The notes below the pieces were generated by a model. It was not told the origin of the DNA. It searched no databases and worked only from the letters and a program-made list of their open reading frames with translations. A stretch of 64,000 bases of DNA from Trichostrongylus colubriformis. Its lineage: Eukaryota > Nematoda > Chromadorea > Rhabditida > Trichostrongylidae. The position numbers and the translations under genes are program-made. This document shows positions 44,801 to 54,728 of this stretch, one piece after another; positions within the stretch are counted from its first letter, which is position 1; the number at the start of each line of letters is the position of its first letter. Location: contig OZ022259.1 of the NCBI GenBank assembly GCA_963978905.1, forward strand, positions 51,044,727 to 51,108,726, read 5' to 3'.

Positions 44801-47800
44801 TACTGTAGCGTTTAGATTTTTTACCTGGACTAGTTTGAAGCTCAAACATCATTTATTGTGGGTATACTTGAGATCGCCTCACTTCAATTCCAGTGATGTC
44901 ATCATTAAAACTTTTTGGAAATTTGTTAGTTTTGCTGTACAAGCAGGTAGTGCTGAATCCCGTTAAAGTATCCATTGACTACATCTGGCCCATCTGGAGG
45001 GAAGACATCATGGATGAAGGGCCACAGGTGTTCCCAAAATGCTGTGGAACATGCTGGACATATTTTATGGCACGTGCACCAGTCCCATTTGCATTCATGG
45101 CCAACGGCAGGCTGCCACTGGGGTAGCTGCGGCAGAGGGGAGGGGTGGTACTTTTGTACAGAATTCTCGTTACCACCTTCACCTCGCACCTACTTAGCAC
45201 CCTCGCACTTAGACATGCGGGTGACCTCACTTAATTGGCGCTTTGTCTGTTATTTATTCTCGACAAATGACTGCTACAGGATAAAAAAATGAAGGAAGAT
45301 CTTCATGCTCAGGGATCAAGGAACAACCAAAAACACCAAAGGCTATATACAATCAATTAATTTGCCCGTGGACCCGCGCATTACTACAGCAAATTTTTGA
45401 TGCAACCAATGCTCTTATCTCAAATAATGATCGTTCATTGTAACGAAACGATTTCGTTAATTTTTGCATACTCAATAGAGAACTCAAATGAGAACAACTA
45501 GGAATACATTTTAAGTACCATCAGTTACTCATTTCATTGTTGACTGGCCTGTTTGCTGGTTGTGTTCTCCATCCTCCGTTCAGTGGTATATCAATTAATT
45601 ATTTATTTTGGGAGTTGCTATAATTATTCGATCGAATATGGTCTGCACTTGCTGTTTCGTTCTGATGGAGGCTCTGATTGAGCACTCAGTTAGGCGAGGT
45701 TTATCGTGCCAAAGTACGAGGAAGGTACGCAAGGGGTAAAGAGGTGCGTTTGTACAAAAGTGTCTGTACAAAAGTAGCTCTTCATCTGTGGATATGTGCT
45801 TCTTTATACAGAATTCTCCACATTCATCTAGCCTCTCCACACCTCTTTCGCGCCTTCCTCTGACCTCGCTTAACTGAATGCTCAGCCAAAGCCTCCTTTT
45901 TACAGAACACAGTAGAACGAAACAGCAAGTGTAGACCATATTTGATCGAATAAGTATAGCAGTTTCCAGAATAAATCATTAACTGATATACCGCTGAATG
46001 GAAATGGGGAACACAACTTGCAAATAGGCTGTTAACGAGGGAAGGAATAACGCGAAATAGTTAACGAAATCGTTTCGTTACAATGAACGAACACTTTTTC
46101 CGCTGCATTTAGTCATTTGAGAGTAAACCATTGGCTGCATCGAAAATTCGCTGTGGTAATGCATACTGGGCATCACCGCGCGGCTACAGACAAATTTATT
46201 GATTATATAGCATAGGTGAGTTATTTCGTATCGATCCTATGGCAGCGCTACGTTTTTGCTTCGCTGGTTTTTGCCGAACGTCGTGTCCCGTCTGGTTGCC
46301 CATATTGTAACATCAGTTAATTTATGATTTCAATCGCTGTGTACCGTAAAATCACGTCATGTGATCGTTCACATGCGATACCCATCGCGGTCGCTGTTGC
46401 TGAGGAGCCCAAGTGGTAGTGAACCCATCGTTTTGGTATTAGCATCCCTCCGGTGAGGCAGCGTATTGCTGCCTCACTAACACATGTGACTTTTATCGAT
46501 CCAAAAAGGCCAAGTGCAGCAGTTTCCCTTTACGAGGCTCTTTTTCTTTAGCGCTGTGCTCGATATTGGCGGCGTTCGCCAAAAGGAGTACGCGGAAAAG
46601 CTCATTTGGATGGCAGCATTGCACTCTTTAGCAATGCATGCTGCACCCGTGTCCTCACAGGGTAGTCCATTCTTTGCAGCTGTTTGTGTGATTTCGTGGT
46701 TTCTATGGAATTGGTCAGAGGTTCCCATGAGAGTGTGAGAGCGAGTAGAGTCTCTGACGTTTGTTTGCTATATCAATTGAATAGATAAAATTCGTTTCAA
46801 AGCAAATATCACCCGGGCGAAGTGTGCGATATCCGTCGGCATTTCGAAAGGGCAATATGTGAAGAGTCCTGTGAAAATCGAATAGCGTACCATTTTCAAG
46901 GAAAGGGAAGGACGTTGCACTGAAGATCAGTCACTGTGTTTTCGCTTCCTTTCTTGCCCTCCTTCTAGGGAGAGTTCTATGGAATCGTTCTTCTGTATTG
47001 GTAATAAGTTTTGCCCTGTCGTTTTATGATTCATTGCTCTTTTTATGTGTTAATTCCTTCCTTGTCCTTCATGTAATGTCGGTTTGTTGAGTGTTCATTG
47101 CTGTGACACCGTTGACATTAACGTGAAACGCTCGCAGGTGTCGTGTGTGCGCTAAACCCCTTCGCCGTCATCGACAATCGGCAGATTGTCCGGTGAGCTT
47201 ATCGCGTAAATAAGCCGTTTACACGTCGTCTTGATTTGATGGAACGACACGTTTGTCCACTAATGATATTTGTAAGTAGAGATGTCTAGTGTCCACGTCG
47301 ACACACGAAGTGTTAAGTTATCATTGCTCAGCTCTATGTCTTATCATCGACGTTCGTTAGAATTTCCGAGACGTCCCCCATGTTGTTTTCATCGCCTTTC
47401 ACTTTCATGTCTGAGCAGATGAATTCTTCAGTGGCTATTCATTTTACTTCCTGTTCGGCAATAACTTGGTATTCCAAAGTGTTTTTTTGAGAAGGTTAAC
47501 GAAGTCTTCAAACGATCCAAAGGCTCAATTCAAGTACTTTGAGATAGGCTCCTGCATCAAAAATTTTTCGTCCTTTTCATCCGAGAATTCTGTGTAGCTG
47601 CAATGAACCCACTCGTACCCTTCAGCAGTGCAAGACGCTATACGACTGTCGTATTCGATTTTTGAAAGAGTAGCTCCATGCAAAAAAATTGACGAAGAAC
47701 ACGCAGGTTATTTAAATACCACTTTGTTGATACGCGCTCAAAATTTGCAACTGTTGAAAGCAGTCGAAGGTGAAAGAACTCGAAAGATCGCGAAATTCCT

Positions 47801-50800
47801 CGAAAAGGCTTTTCTCAATCCGCCAGTCTTTTTTTGGGTCTTTTAAGCTGTTAAAGTCTTAATGTTGTGCTGAACATTCGGTGATCAGGCTCAGGTCCAG
47901 CACTATCATGATATAATAATGATAATGATGATAATGGTATTGTATTAAAGTATCTTACTTACGTAAAAAATGGTCAATTTTTACTTTTTTTCATTCTGAT
48001 TGTTGAAGCTCTCCATATGGCACTCATGAGTGAAAGAAATACTAGTATATTATTGAAACCTTTCAATTACGTTGAATTTCACTCATGGATTTTTCGTTCT
48101 TATTGGCATGCAATCGTACGGGTATTCGCTTATCTGAAAGAAATCAGCGTCCCCAGGTTTTTATTGATTAGTGTTATCATGTTGTTTGACGCAGTGTTCC
48201 CGTTCTCCACGTCGTAAACACACTTCTCTCCCGCACTGATTTCGACCATTTCATTCGAGCGCGTTTTTATTGCAGTTCTCGCGGGTGCACTTCTCGAAGA
48301 AGCCGAGCGTTTATTGGACCGTGGAATTCATCCGATCAAAATTGCCGATGGATTCGACCTCGCTTGCAAAAAGGTATTTCGTCGAACCTTTGTTTTATGA
48401 GACATGACCATCGCTGTCGCGCCACGTAATCATCGTAATAAAGCTCGTCGAGATAGGGAAATGCACGTAGTGTACTTTTGCGTATTATTGATTCTTGACA
48501 CGGCTTTGGACATCGCAGAAAGTGATCCATTAATTGAACTTGAAACGCTTGCCAACTTCCTTACGTGGTTACAGGCACTTGAAACCCTCGACAAAATCGC
48601 TGACAGGTTCCCAGTCGCCAACCGTGAACGCCTTGTACAGACGGCGCAGACGTCGCTGGGAAGTAAAGTGTAAGTGGAAGCGACTTACATGCACTGGAGC
48701 TTGTCATTAGCGCACGTACATATTTACAGAGTGAACCGATGTATTCGGAAATTTGCCGAAATCGCCGTAGATGCAGTGCTGTCAGTAGCTGATCTTGAAA
48801 CTCGAGATGTGAACTTTGAACTTATCAAAGTGGAAGGAAAGGTATGGCCACGGCTATGTTTATCAGATTACGAAGCTGCGATTGCCAGTAAGCGCATATT
48901 TTCGCGCTATATTGCTTTGGACTTTTTTGAAAACATGGTTGTTGCTGAAATGATTCACTCACAAGATGAATGAGGTGAACATTTCCGGCTTAGAAGACCT
49001 GTTGCCTTGGTGACCGTTAAAATGAGTCCGCTAGGTGCTGTCACAAGTGTGAGGAGGGCATGTGCCTCGAAGGGGATGGTCTTTGAGCAGATGATATAGT
49101 CGCATTGTCACTACGGGTCGACCAGATTATCTGGGGCATGCTTGATAGAAAAAGGGTTTCCCTTGTGAACTTCCACTTGAAGCTGAAAGTGGCGTTAGGT
49201 AGTGGTATCAAAAGGCCTTTTCGTTTTTGTGTGGAAGTACTAGATTTCTAGCAGATATTTTCAGCTGTGACAGGAAGATTCACTTTTGTTTGCGAAAAAA
49301 ATGACGTGGGGGGGTGAAGAGTTGTGAAAAAGGTTGAGCAGTAATATTCCTTCACATGCAAGATGAAGGGAACAGTGTATTTACAAGATGATGCATGCAT
49401 TTATGACATTTGCAGTACTTTATTGGTACGTTAGTCATGTGAAGTCGTGTTAATGTCCTACACCCAACGATTGTCCCCTCCTCCGTCTATCAGTTGGGTA
49501 ACTCCGATTTTTCAAGCATTTTGCATGCGACGGTCGCGTGTCCGTAAGTTTGCTTGGTCACGTTTCTGACTCAATTACCCTGAACGACCTTTCACTGCTC
49601 CAACCCCAGTACTTGATGACTACGTCACTAACATGCTTGTTAGATTTAATGTATTCATAGCCTTTTTATGGTTTCGCAATAATTGAAAGAACTGCTTCAG
49701 AGAGCCGTTCTGCATGTAAGCTTGAGGGATTGGAGGGATCGAGGTAGCGCTCGGTTTTTGTAAGTATTAATCACGAGGAAATGTTCCATTTATCAGATTG
49801 GTCGGGCTTACGGGGCGCAGAGAGATTGCAAAAAAATGTTGCAGGAGAATAAATGAAAATGAGATTTCTCCGTGTGCGGTGATTTGAGGGGGAAATTGAA
49901 GGGAGAAATTGCAATAGGATTGAAGGTTAAGTTATGAGACGTTCAAAAGTTGGCTGTTACAGGTAGGCGGCCATCTGGAGGATACGGTTCTCGTAAAAGG
50001 AATTATCATCGATAAGACTATGTCACATCCTCAAATGCCGAAAGAATTAAAGGACGTGAAGGTATGTTAGCGAAGGAAAAATATAATTAACAGAATACCA
50101 ACGATTCATGAATCGCTAACAGTTTGTTTAATTCTGTTGAATAGTCGCAACTATAGGAAGGCCAAAATAGTCGACAATACTTCTTAATAGATGTGCGTCA
50201 CATGATCTTGTGTTTTGATTCTTATTGTGCAGGCTAATTATATTCGCTGTCCATTGTCCTACGTCGTCAATCATTGCGATATTGATTTGTGATCCAAATA
50301 CCGAATTTCAGGTTGCTATTCTTACTTGCCCGTTTGAGCCACCAAAGCCGAAAACGAAACATAAGCTTGATATTAGCTCTTCTGAAGATTTCAAAGCGTT
50401 ACGTCAGTATGAGAAAGAAACCTTTGAAACAATGATAAAGCAGGTGAGATCGCTCGGGCATTTTGTTTCGTTTTTTGTACTGTTCAAACAATTTCTTGTC
50501 AGTGTCTGATATTTCCGCTATATTGGCCCACGTTAAAAGAATCGTGCACGGAAAAAGGGTTCTTCTGTTGCCCATATATTCATGTTGTATTTGCTTACTA
50601 AGGGCCGCATTAAAATTTTTTCAGGAGAAAGTGAGAATTCGGCTAAGACAGTCGGCTTCTCAAAGTGGCGACCGGATGGGCGTGGCTTCCAGACGCACTG
50701 TGGTAGCAGAAAGTAACGTAAACTGTCCCACTCTTCGTTTCTAACCGCGGCGGACGACTCACTCGTAGCCCCGCCCACCCGGCCGCCACTCAAAGAGCTG

Positions 50801-53800
50801 TGTCTTAGCCAGATTCTCACTATTTCGCGTGAAATTTCGGATGGGCCCCTTATCAAGCAAGTACAACACAAATATACGGGTAACAGAGTATCTCATGTCT
50901 CCGTACAGTATTTGTAAGGTTCCAGTGCTCTGTTTATTTTCTGATATCGTAATCTACCTTATTTGGTGCTTGTATTTTTTTTACTGACTTTTGGTTTTTG
51001 GGGTTACAAAAATATTGTGGTAACATTGCCTATTTTATCGTACATCAGTTGTTACTATAGTTACCATGGCAAATGGTTGGCATGATAGGGCGTTGAGTAA
51101 TAGTGGATTTGTAATTAAATTGCAATCGCTGTGTTGTTCTGATGATTAGCTCTCGATCCACTGTAATCTACTGGAACCTCTTTGCATGGAAACTAAATTA
51201 AAATTGATCCAGCTGAGAAAATGGATACGTCTGTTCATTTGTTCCGTTTGTTTAGTTCATCGTAGAGGCTAGAACTTGATCCATAGCCTTTTTATCGCCT
51301 CTATAATATTTACATTCTTGGACCATTCCATTCATACCCGCTTGTAGCGTCGGAGGGGATGCCAAGCATTCCCCTTCTCGTTGCGCTATCACTTCATGTC
51401 AGACGAGGGATTTGAAAAGCCTGAGGAGTTTTGGGCAACTTCTCTCCCTGAACCTCTTTTGGGATGATAGATAAGGAGCTGTGTTATCATCGCTTATCAC
51501 TATTCAAAAAGAAGTATCTGGTAGTGGTGGGCATATCACTTTTTTCGTTTTGTTTACAATAATATATTATCATAGTTACAATTTCATTTCTAAGTTTATT
51601 TGTCTTCATTACTTTTGCATTTTTGTAATCAGTGTAATCAGCGGAAAATCAGTTTCCTTCCCCGCTCTCGATTTATTTATTGTTGTCGATTACCTAGTAA
51701 TCACTGTGATAACGTCACACTGTCAAACTGGTTTGCATTGCTTTCGAAGTCAACTACCCGTGAACGCATCCTTAAAGCGTCTCTTTGTGCCTAGTTCGTT
51801 TCCGTATCAGTTTTTGGCACTTGCAGGTCAAAGATAGTGGTGCCACATTGGCAATTTGCCAGTGGGGATTTGACGATGAGGCAAACCATCTTCTGCATCA
51901 CCACCAACTTCCGGCTGTTCGCTGGGTGGGAGGACCGGAAATTGAGCTTTTGGCTATTGCTACGAATGGTCGCATTGTACCCAGGTACAGCAGAATTATT
52001 CTCAAGTGAACTTTATTTATTTTCTCTTCCACTTTTTAGATTCTCGGAACTTACTCCCGCGAAGCTTGGCTCAGCTGGCCTTGTGCGTGAAATCACATTC
52101 GGAACTGCACGTGACCGCATGTTGTCCATTGAGCAGTGCCCTAATAGCAAAGCGGTCACCATATTTGTCCGTGGAGGCAACAAAATGGTTAGTGAGACAT
52201 TTGGTCATCTCTCATCGCTTGCGTTGCGTCTAGCCAGACTTTGATTTTGTAGATTGTTGACGAGGCTAAGCGTTCGCTCCACGACGCGCTTTGCGTAATC
52301 CGTAATTTGGTCCGAGATGATCGCATTGTGTACGGAGGCGGCTCAGCCGAGATAGCATGTGCTATTGAGGTGGCAAAGGAAGCGGACAAGGTAAGTGACG
52401 CCGATATCAGTCACATCATCTGTAATATTTACAGGCACCAGAAAGGGTATCCCGGCAGATCGTGAAATTTGAAAGTAGGGGTGCTCAGTTTTGTAGCAGT
52501 AGAGAAAGAACAAAATAAAACTGGGAAATACTGTGAAATAGGAACCCGACAACCTTCTTCCCCCCCTCGCGTCCTCTGCGTCACTAACCGGTGGTTGACT
52601 GCAGATAGGCCAGAGGCAGAATCAACTTGTAGCGAACATTAACCCGCCCTTGTCAGCAACTCGCTCGGCTGATGAACTGCAGAATGACACGTCGTGTCCC
52701 AAGCCCGCTGTTTTAATGCGAGTTTCGCTACACATCACCTCTACTGAAGTGGAAGATTTGTTCACAGAAAACTTGTATTCCCAGTTCTCACTTTCCCCTT
52801 ACCCATGCTGTGCCTTGAAGTCTGGCATACCAACCATCGTTTATAAGATTTTCTTCTGATATGGCTTGTTTTCAATGGTATTTCCAATATTATCGTTTCA
52901 CCAGAAACTATGGGGCAATCAGAATCATTTTTTGTTATTGAATTGACTGTGCTTTCATCTTGATGGCATCTTTCACTGACTTTATACAGTCTTCTCATCC
53001 GTCGAACTATGTATGGTCCGCAGTGAAGTCGATCATGGCCTTTTTAGAATATTCTGTCTCCTTCCAATTCCATAAATTACACGCAAGTAGAATGTCATTA
53101 ATGGCAAATGGGTTCTGAAGGGGTAATAGGCTGATGGTTTTCTACGAGCAAGCAACCGATATATTTCTTCACTGAATAGATGTCGTTTTCTACAGTAAAA
53201 CGAGTTTTACTTTTGTGAATGTTTCGCCTGGTTGAATATTTATTGAATTAAGATCGAAGGTATTGAGCAGTATGCCTTCCGTGCCTTCGCAGATGCCCTA
53301 GAGGCTATTCCCATGGCGTTAGCTGAGAACAGCGGCCTCGGCATTATCGATGCAATTACCGATTTAAAGGTTGGTTGCACTTCCCCAACAGCTTCTGCAG
53401 CGTGAAATAGATCTTTTTGTGATATGGAAAGGTTGAATTTGCAGGCAAAGCAAATTGAGACAGGCAAGCCCTATCTGGGGATCGATGCGATGTTCAGTGG
53501 TACCAATGACATGAAACAGCAGCAGGTCATCGAAACTCTGCTCTCGAAGAAGGAACAAATTTCTCTAGCTACGCAGGTGGGCAAGTGTGCCTCATAAACC
53601 TTTGCTGTAAAGGTGTGATGCAGGCGTTGATCAGTTTGGTGCTCCGGAAACTGCTTGAAAGGTGTGCTGGATGCATTATCGCTTGAGCGCGTTCATACTC
53701 CGAGATGACCAGCGATGGTTAGCTGTTGCGAGTACGCGCGAAAATGCGTGATCTATAGGATGACATGCCTGATGGGTTTAGGGGTCTGTACCCTAATGTC

Positions 53801-54237
53801 AGGATGCCGCACTGCGGCATGTCGCAAGTCAAACAGTGCGGACGAGCTAAATTGTTGGGTCCCGAAGTGATTAGAAGTCAACTGCGTATCGCACCATTTG
53901 CATTACGTTGTAATCGTTCCAAGACCCAACTACCGCGACGCGCAAAGCTCGCACACATTGTGTCGCACGCCGCTCATCGTCATGCGGCATCCTGACATTA
54001 GGGTACAAACCCTGGGTTTAGCGTGCTCGCGCATGTCAGCGCATCGATCACGATGCCTGCGTCGCTTTAATTGCAGCCGCAGTGTTTGAATAAGATTTCA
54101 GAGTAAGTGCAACTTCGAGTAATCGCAAGGCGCCAGAATTATTCTATTTAAGTCTGCTGCTATTATAGGTTGTTCGCATGGTTCTGAAAATCGATGATGT
54201 GAGAGTTCCTGAGGACGAACAGCAGCATGGATATTAG
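35827..54237 (+). CDS. cct-5: T-complex protein 1 subunit epsilon (CCT5)
   Basis: Subunit of the cytosolic TRiC/CCT chaperonin, an ATP-driven folding chamber for actin, tubulin and other clients. Fourteen exons: 35827-35931, 36028-36105, 36478-36625, 48276-48373, 48575-48669, 48730-48841, 49963-50061, 50312-50443, 51827-51984, 52040-52187, 52253-52390, 53253-53369, 53445-53576, 54169-54237. They give exactly 543 codons (542 aa plus stop), the usual CCT5 length. Group II chaperonin motifs are intact: [11 protein letters not shown] and NDGATI near the N terminus, [15 protein letters not shown] (ATP site), [16 protein letters not shown] and [16 protein letters not shown] (CCT5-typical), [30 protein letters not shown], and [20 protein letters not shown]. 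It ends DEQQHGY. Intron 3 is 11,650 bp, far longer than the others. The exon 12 acceptor (TTGAATTAAG) is atypical. Orthology to CCT5 over other subunits is clear from these blocks. Confidence 0.96.
39130..39345. mobile_element. Small inverted-repeat element in cct-5 intron 3
   Basis: GTGTGGCGATAGGTCGGATT at about 39137 faces its imperfect inverse (AATTCGACCAATCGCCTCAC) at about 39321-39340. Between them is a (CAA)n-like run (39198-39215). No coding. Confidence 0.55.
40615..40760. mobile_element. Short palindromic MITE, family C copy 1
   Basis: GCTGCCGTCAGGCTTTGCGA on the left faces ATCGCGAAGCTGACGGCGGC on the right. The interior has GTGTCGCGGCTCCGCATGCG. A relative lies at 61370-61512. Confidence 0.7.
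41524..42204. mobile_element. Foldback element derived from a mariner/Tc1 tail
   Basis: Ends TTAGGTCTATGCAGAATAAA in inverted orientation, with TA on both sides (41522-41523 and 42205-42206). Nearly the whole 681 bp is an imperfect palindrome. The right arm encodes a transposase C-terminus in plus sense ([18 protein letters not shown] then stop at about 42131). The left arm encodes the same tail in minus sense. The inner arms also pair (GGAATAAGGGGGGTGAGGGA against its complement). Confidence 0.88.
42745..43080 (+). repeat. Dispersed repeat D, intron 3 copy
   Basis: Homologous, in opposite orientation, to 52440-52785. Shared blocks include GCAGAGGTGATGTGTTGCGA (one mismatch), GCGAGTTGCT, TAGTGACGCAGAGG and GAGCACCCCTACTTT. 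A 149-codon frame here (42839-43288) is not gene-like. Confidence 0.75.
44321..44397 (+). repeat. Tandem duplication of a poly-C unit
   Basis: Two copies of a unit of about 38 bp: a run of 9-11 C, then TTCCTCACTGTGCCTCGTTA and ACTAAA. The copies are identical apart from C-run length. Confidence 0.9.
45370..46170. mobile_element. Long inverted repeat in cct-5 intron 3
   Basis: Arms of roughly 300-350 bp. The left arm has CATTACTACAGCAAATTTTT, GTTCATTGTAACGAAACGAT and TATGGTCTGCACTTGCTGTT. The right arm has their inverses (AAAATTCGCTGTGGTAATGC, ATCGTTTCGTTACAATGAAC, AACAGCAAGTGTAGACCATA). About 150 bp separate the arms. No coding. It may be a large MITE. Confidence 0.8.
50537..50908. mobile_element. 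Palindromic MITE, family A copy 3, in cct-5 intron 8
   Basis: Left arm AATCGTGCACGGAAAAAGGG, then TTCATGTTGTATTTGCTTAC. Right arm TTTCGCGTGAAATTTCGGAT, then AAGTACAACACAAATATACG. Central GCCCCGCCCACCCGGCCGCC matches the other family A copies. Confidence 0.78.
52440..52785 (-). repeat. Dispersed repeat D, intron 11 copy
   Basis: Inverted relative to 42745-43080. Plus-strand landmarks are GTAGGGGTGCTCAG, CTCTGCGTCACTA and AATGCGAGTTTCGCTACACA. It lies in intron 11 of cct-5 (52391-53252). Confidence 0.75.
53778..54018. mobile_element. MITE in cct-5 intron 13
   Basis: Left end GGGGTCTGTACCCTAATGTC followed by AGGATGCCGC. Right end is its inverse (GCGGCATCCTGACATTAGGG, then TACAAACCC). About 240 bp, no coding. 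Confidence 0.78.
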
Positions 54238-54728
54238 AGAAGAAGTGCCAACATTGTCCTGGGACATATTTAATCATCCTCTCATACTCCGATCTTCGTA
54301 TAATAAATTTGCAGTCGATCATGCCCGCTGAATTCTAAATGAGATCTGAAAAGCCACTGTTTGGTCACCAAGTTTTAATAGTTTTCAAGTTTTAATTCAC
54401 GCGTTTACGAAATCGCTAGCTATGTGGCTTGACTCAAAAATTTTCGATTGTTCTGCAGTTTTCATTGTTTCAAAAACTGTTGCGCAACCCTTGTTTATCT
54501 TTTTCTTTTACTGTTGTTTTGTTGTTATACATGCATAAAACTTACCGGCCATATTTTTTTTTTCGTACTCCAGTGTCGGTTCTTACCGAGTAACAGTACT
54601 CTACGAATTCAAGTTTGTCTGATTTTCCAAAGATTGATTGTATGACGAACTTTCAGTATTTCTTTTTAGAAGGAAGTTCTGAATGATGAATACCTGATTT
54701 TGGGCGTCTGGCCTTTCCAGTTTCAAAA
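54238..54728 (+). other. cct-5 to atf-7 intercistronic region
   Basis: 491 bp. A poly(A) signal AATAAA lies at 54302-54307, about 65 bp after the cct-5 stop. A strong acceptor, CTTTCCAG, ends at 54720, eight bases before the atf-7 ATG. Poly(A) signal followed by an acceptor without a preceding coding exon is what a trans-spliced downstream gene of a nematode operon looks like. A separate promoter within the 400 bp is the alternative. Confidence 0.55.
54302..54307 (+). terminator. cct-5 poly(A) signal
   Basis: AATAAA, the first after the cct-5 stop codon at 54235-54237. A normal distance for a nematode 3' UTR. Confidence 0.65.

Larger units (their letters stand above)
36626..48275 (+). other. 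11.65-kb intron 3 of cct-5
   Basis: Bounded by GTATGC donor and TTTTTATTGCAG acceptor. Filled with repeats, several listed separately: poly-C runs at 37328-37341 and 38136-38143, inverted-repeat elements at 39130, 40615, 41524 and 45370, and a tandem duplication at 44321. I see no nested gene: the longer frames (for example 42839-43288) lie within repeats or have no family likeness. Confidence 0.8.

Noticed and set aside
44893..45292. Frames on both strands with cysteines (44926-45230)
   Set aside because: The region shares modules with the inverted repeat at 45370 and gives no consistent domain or splice model.
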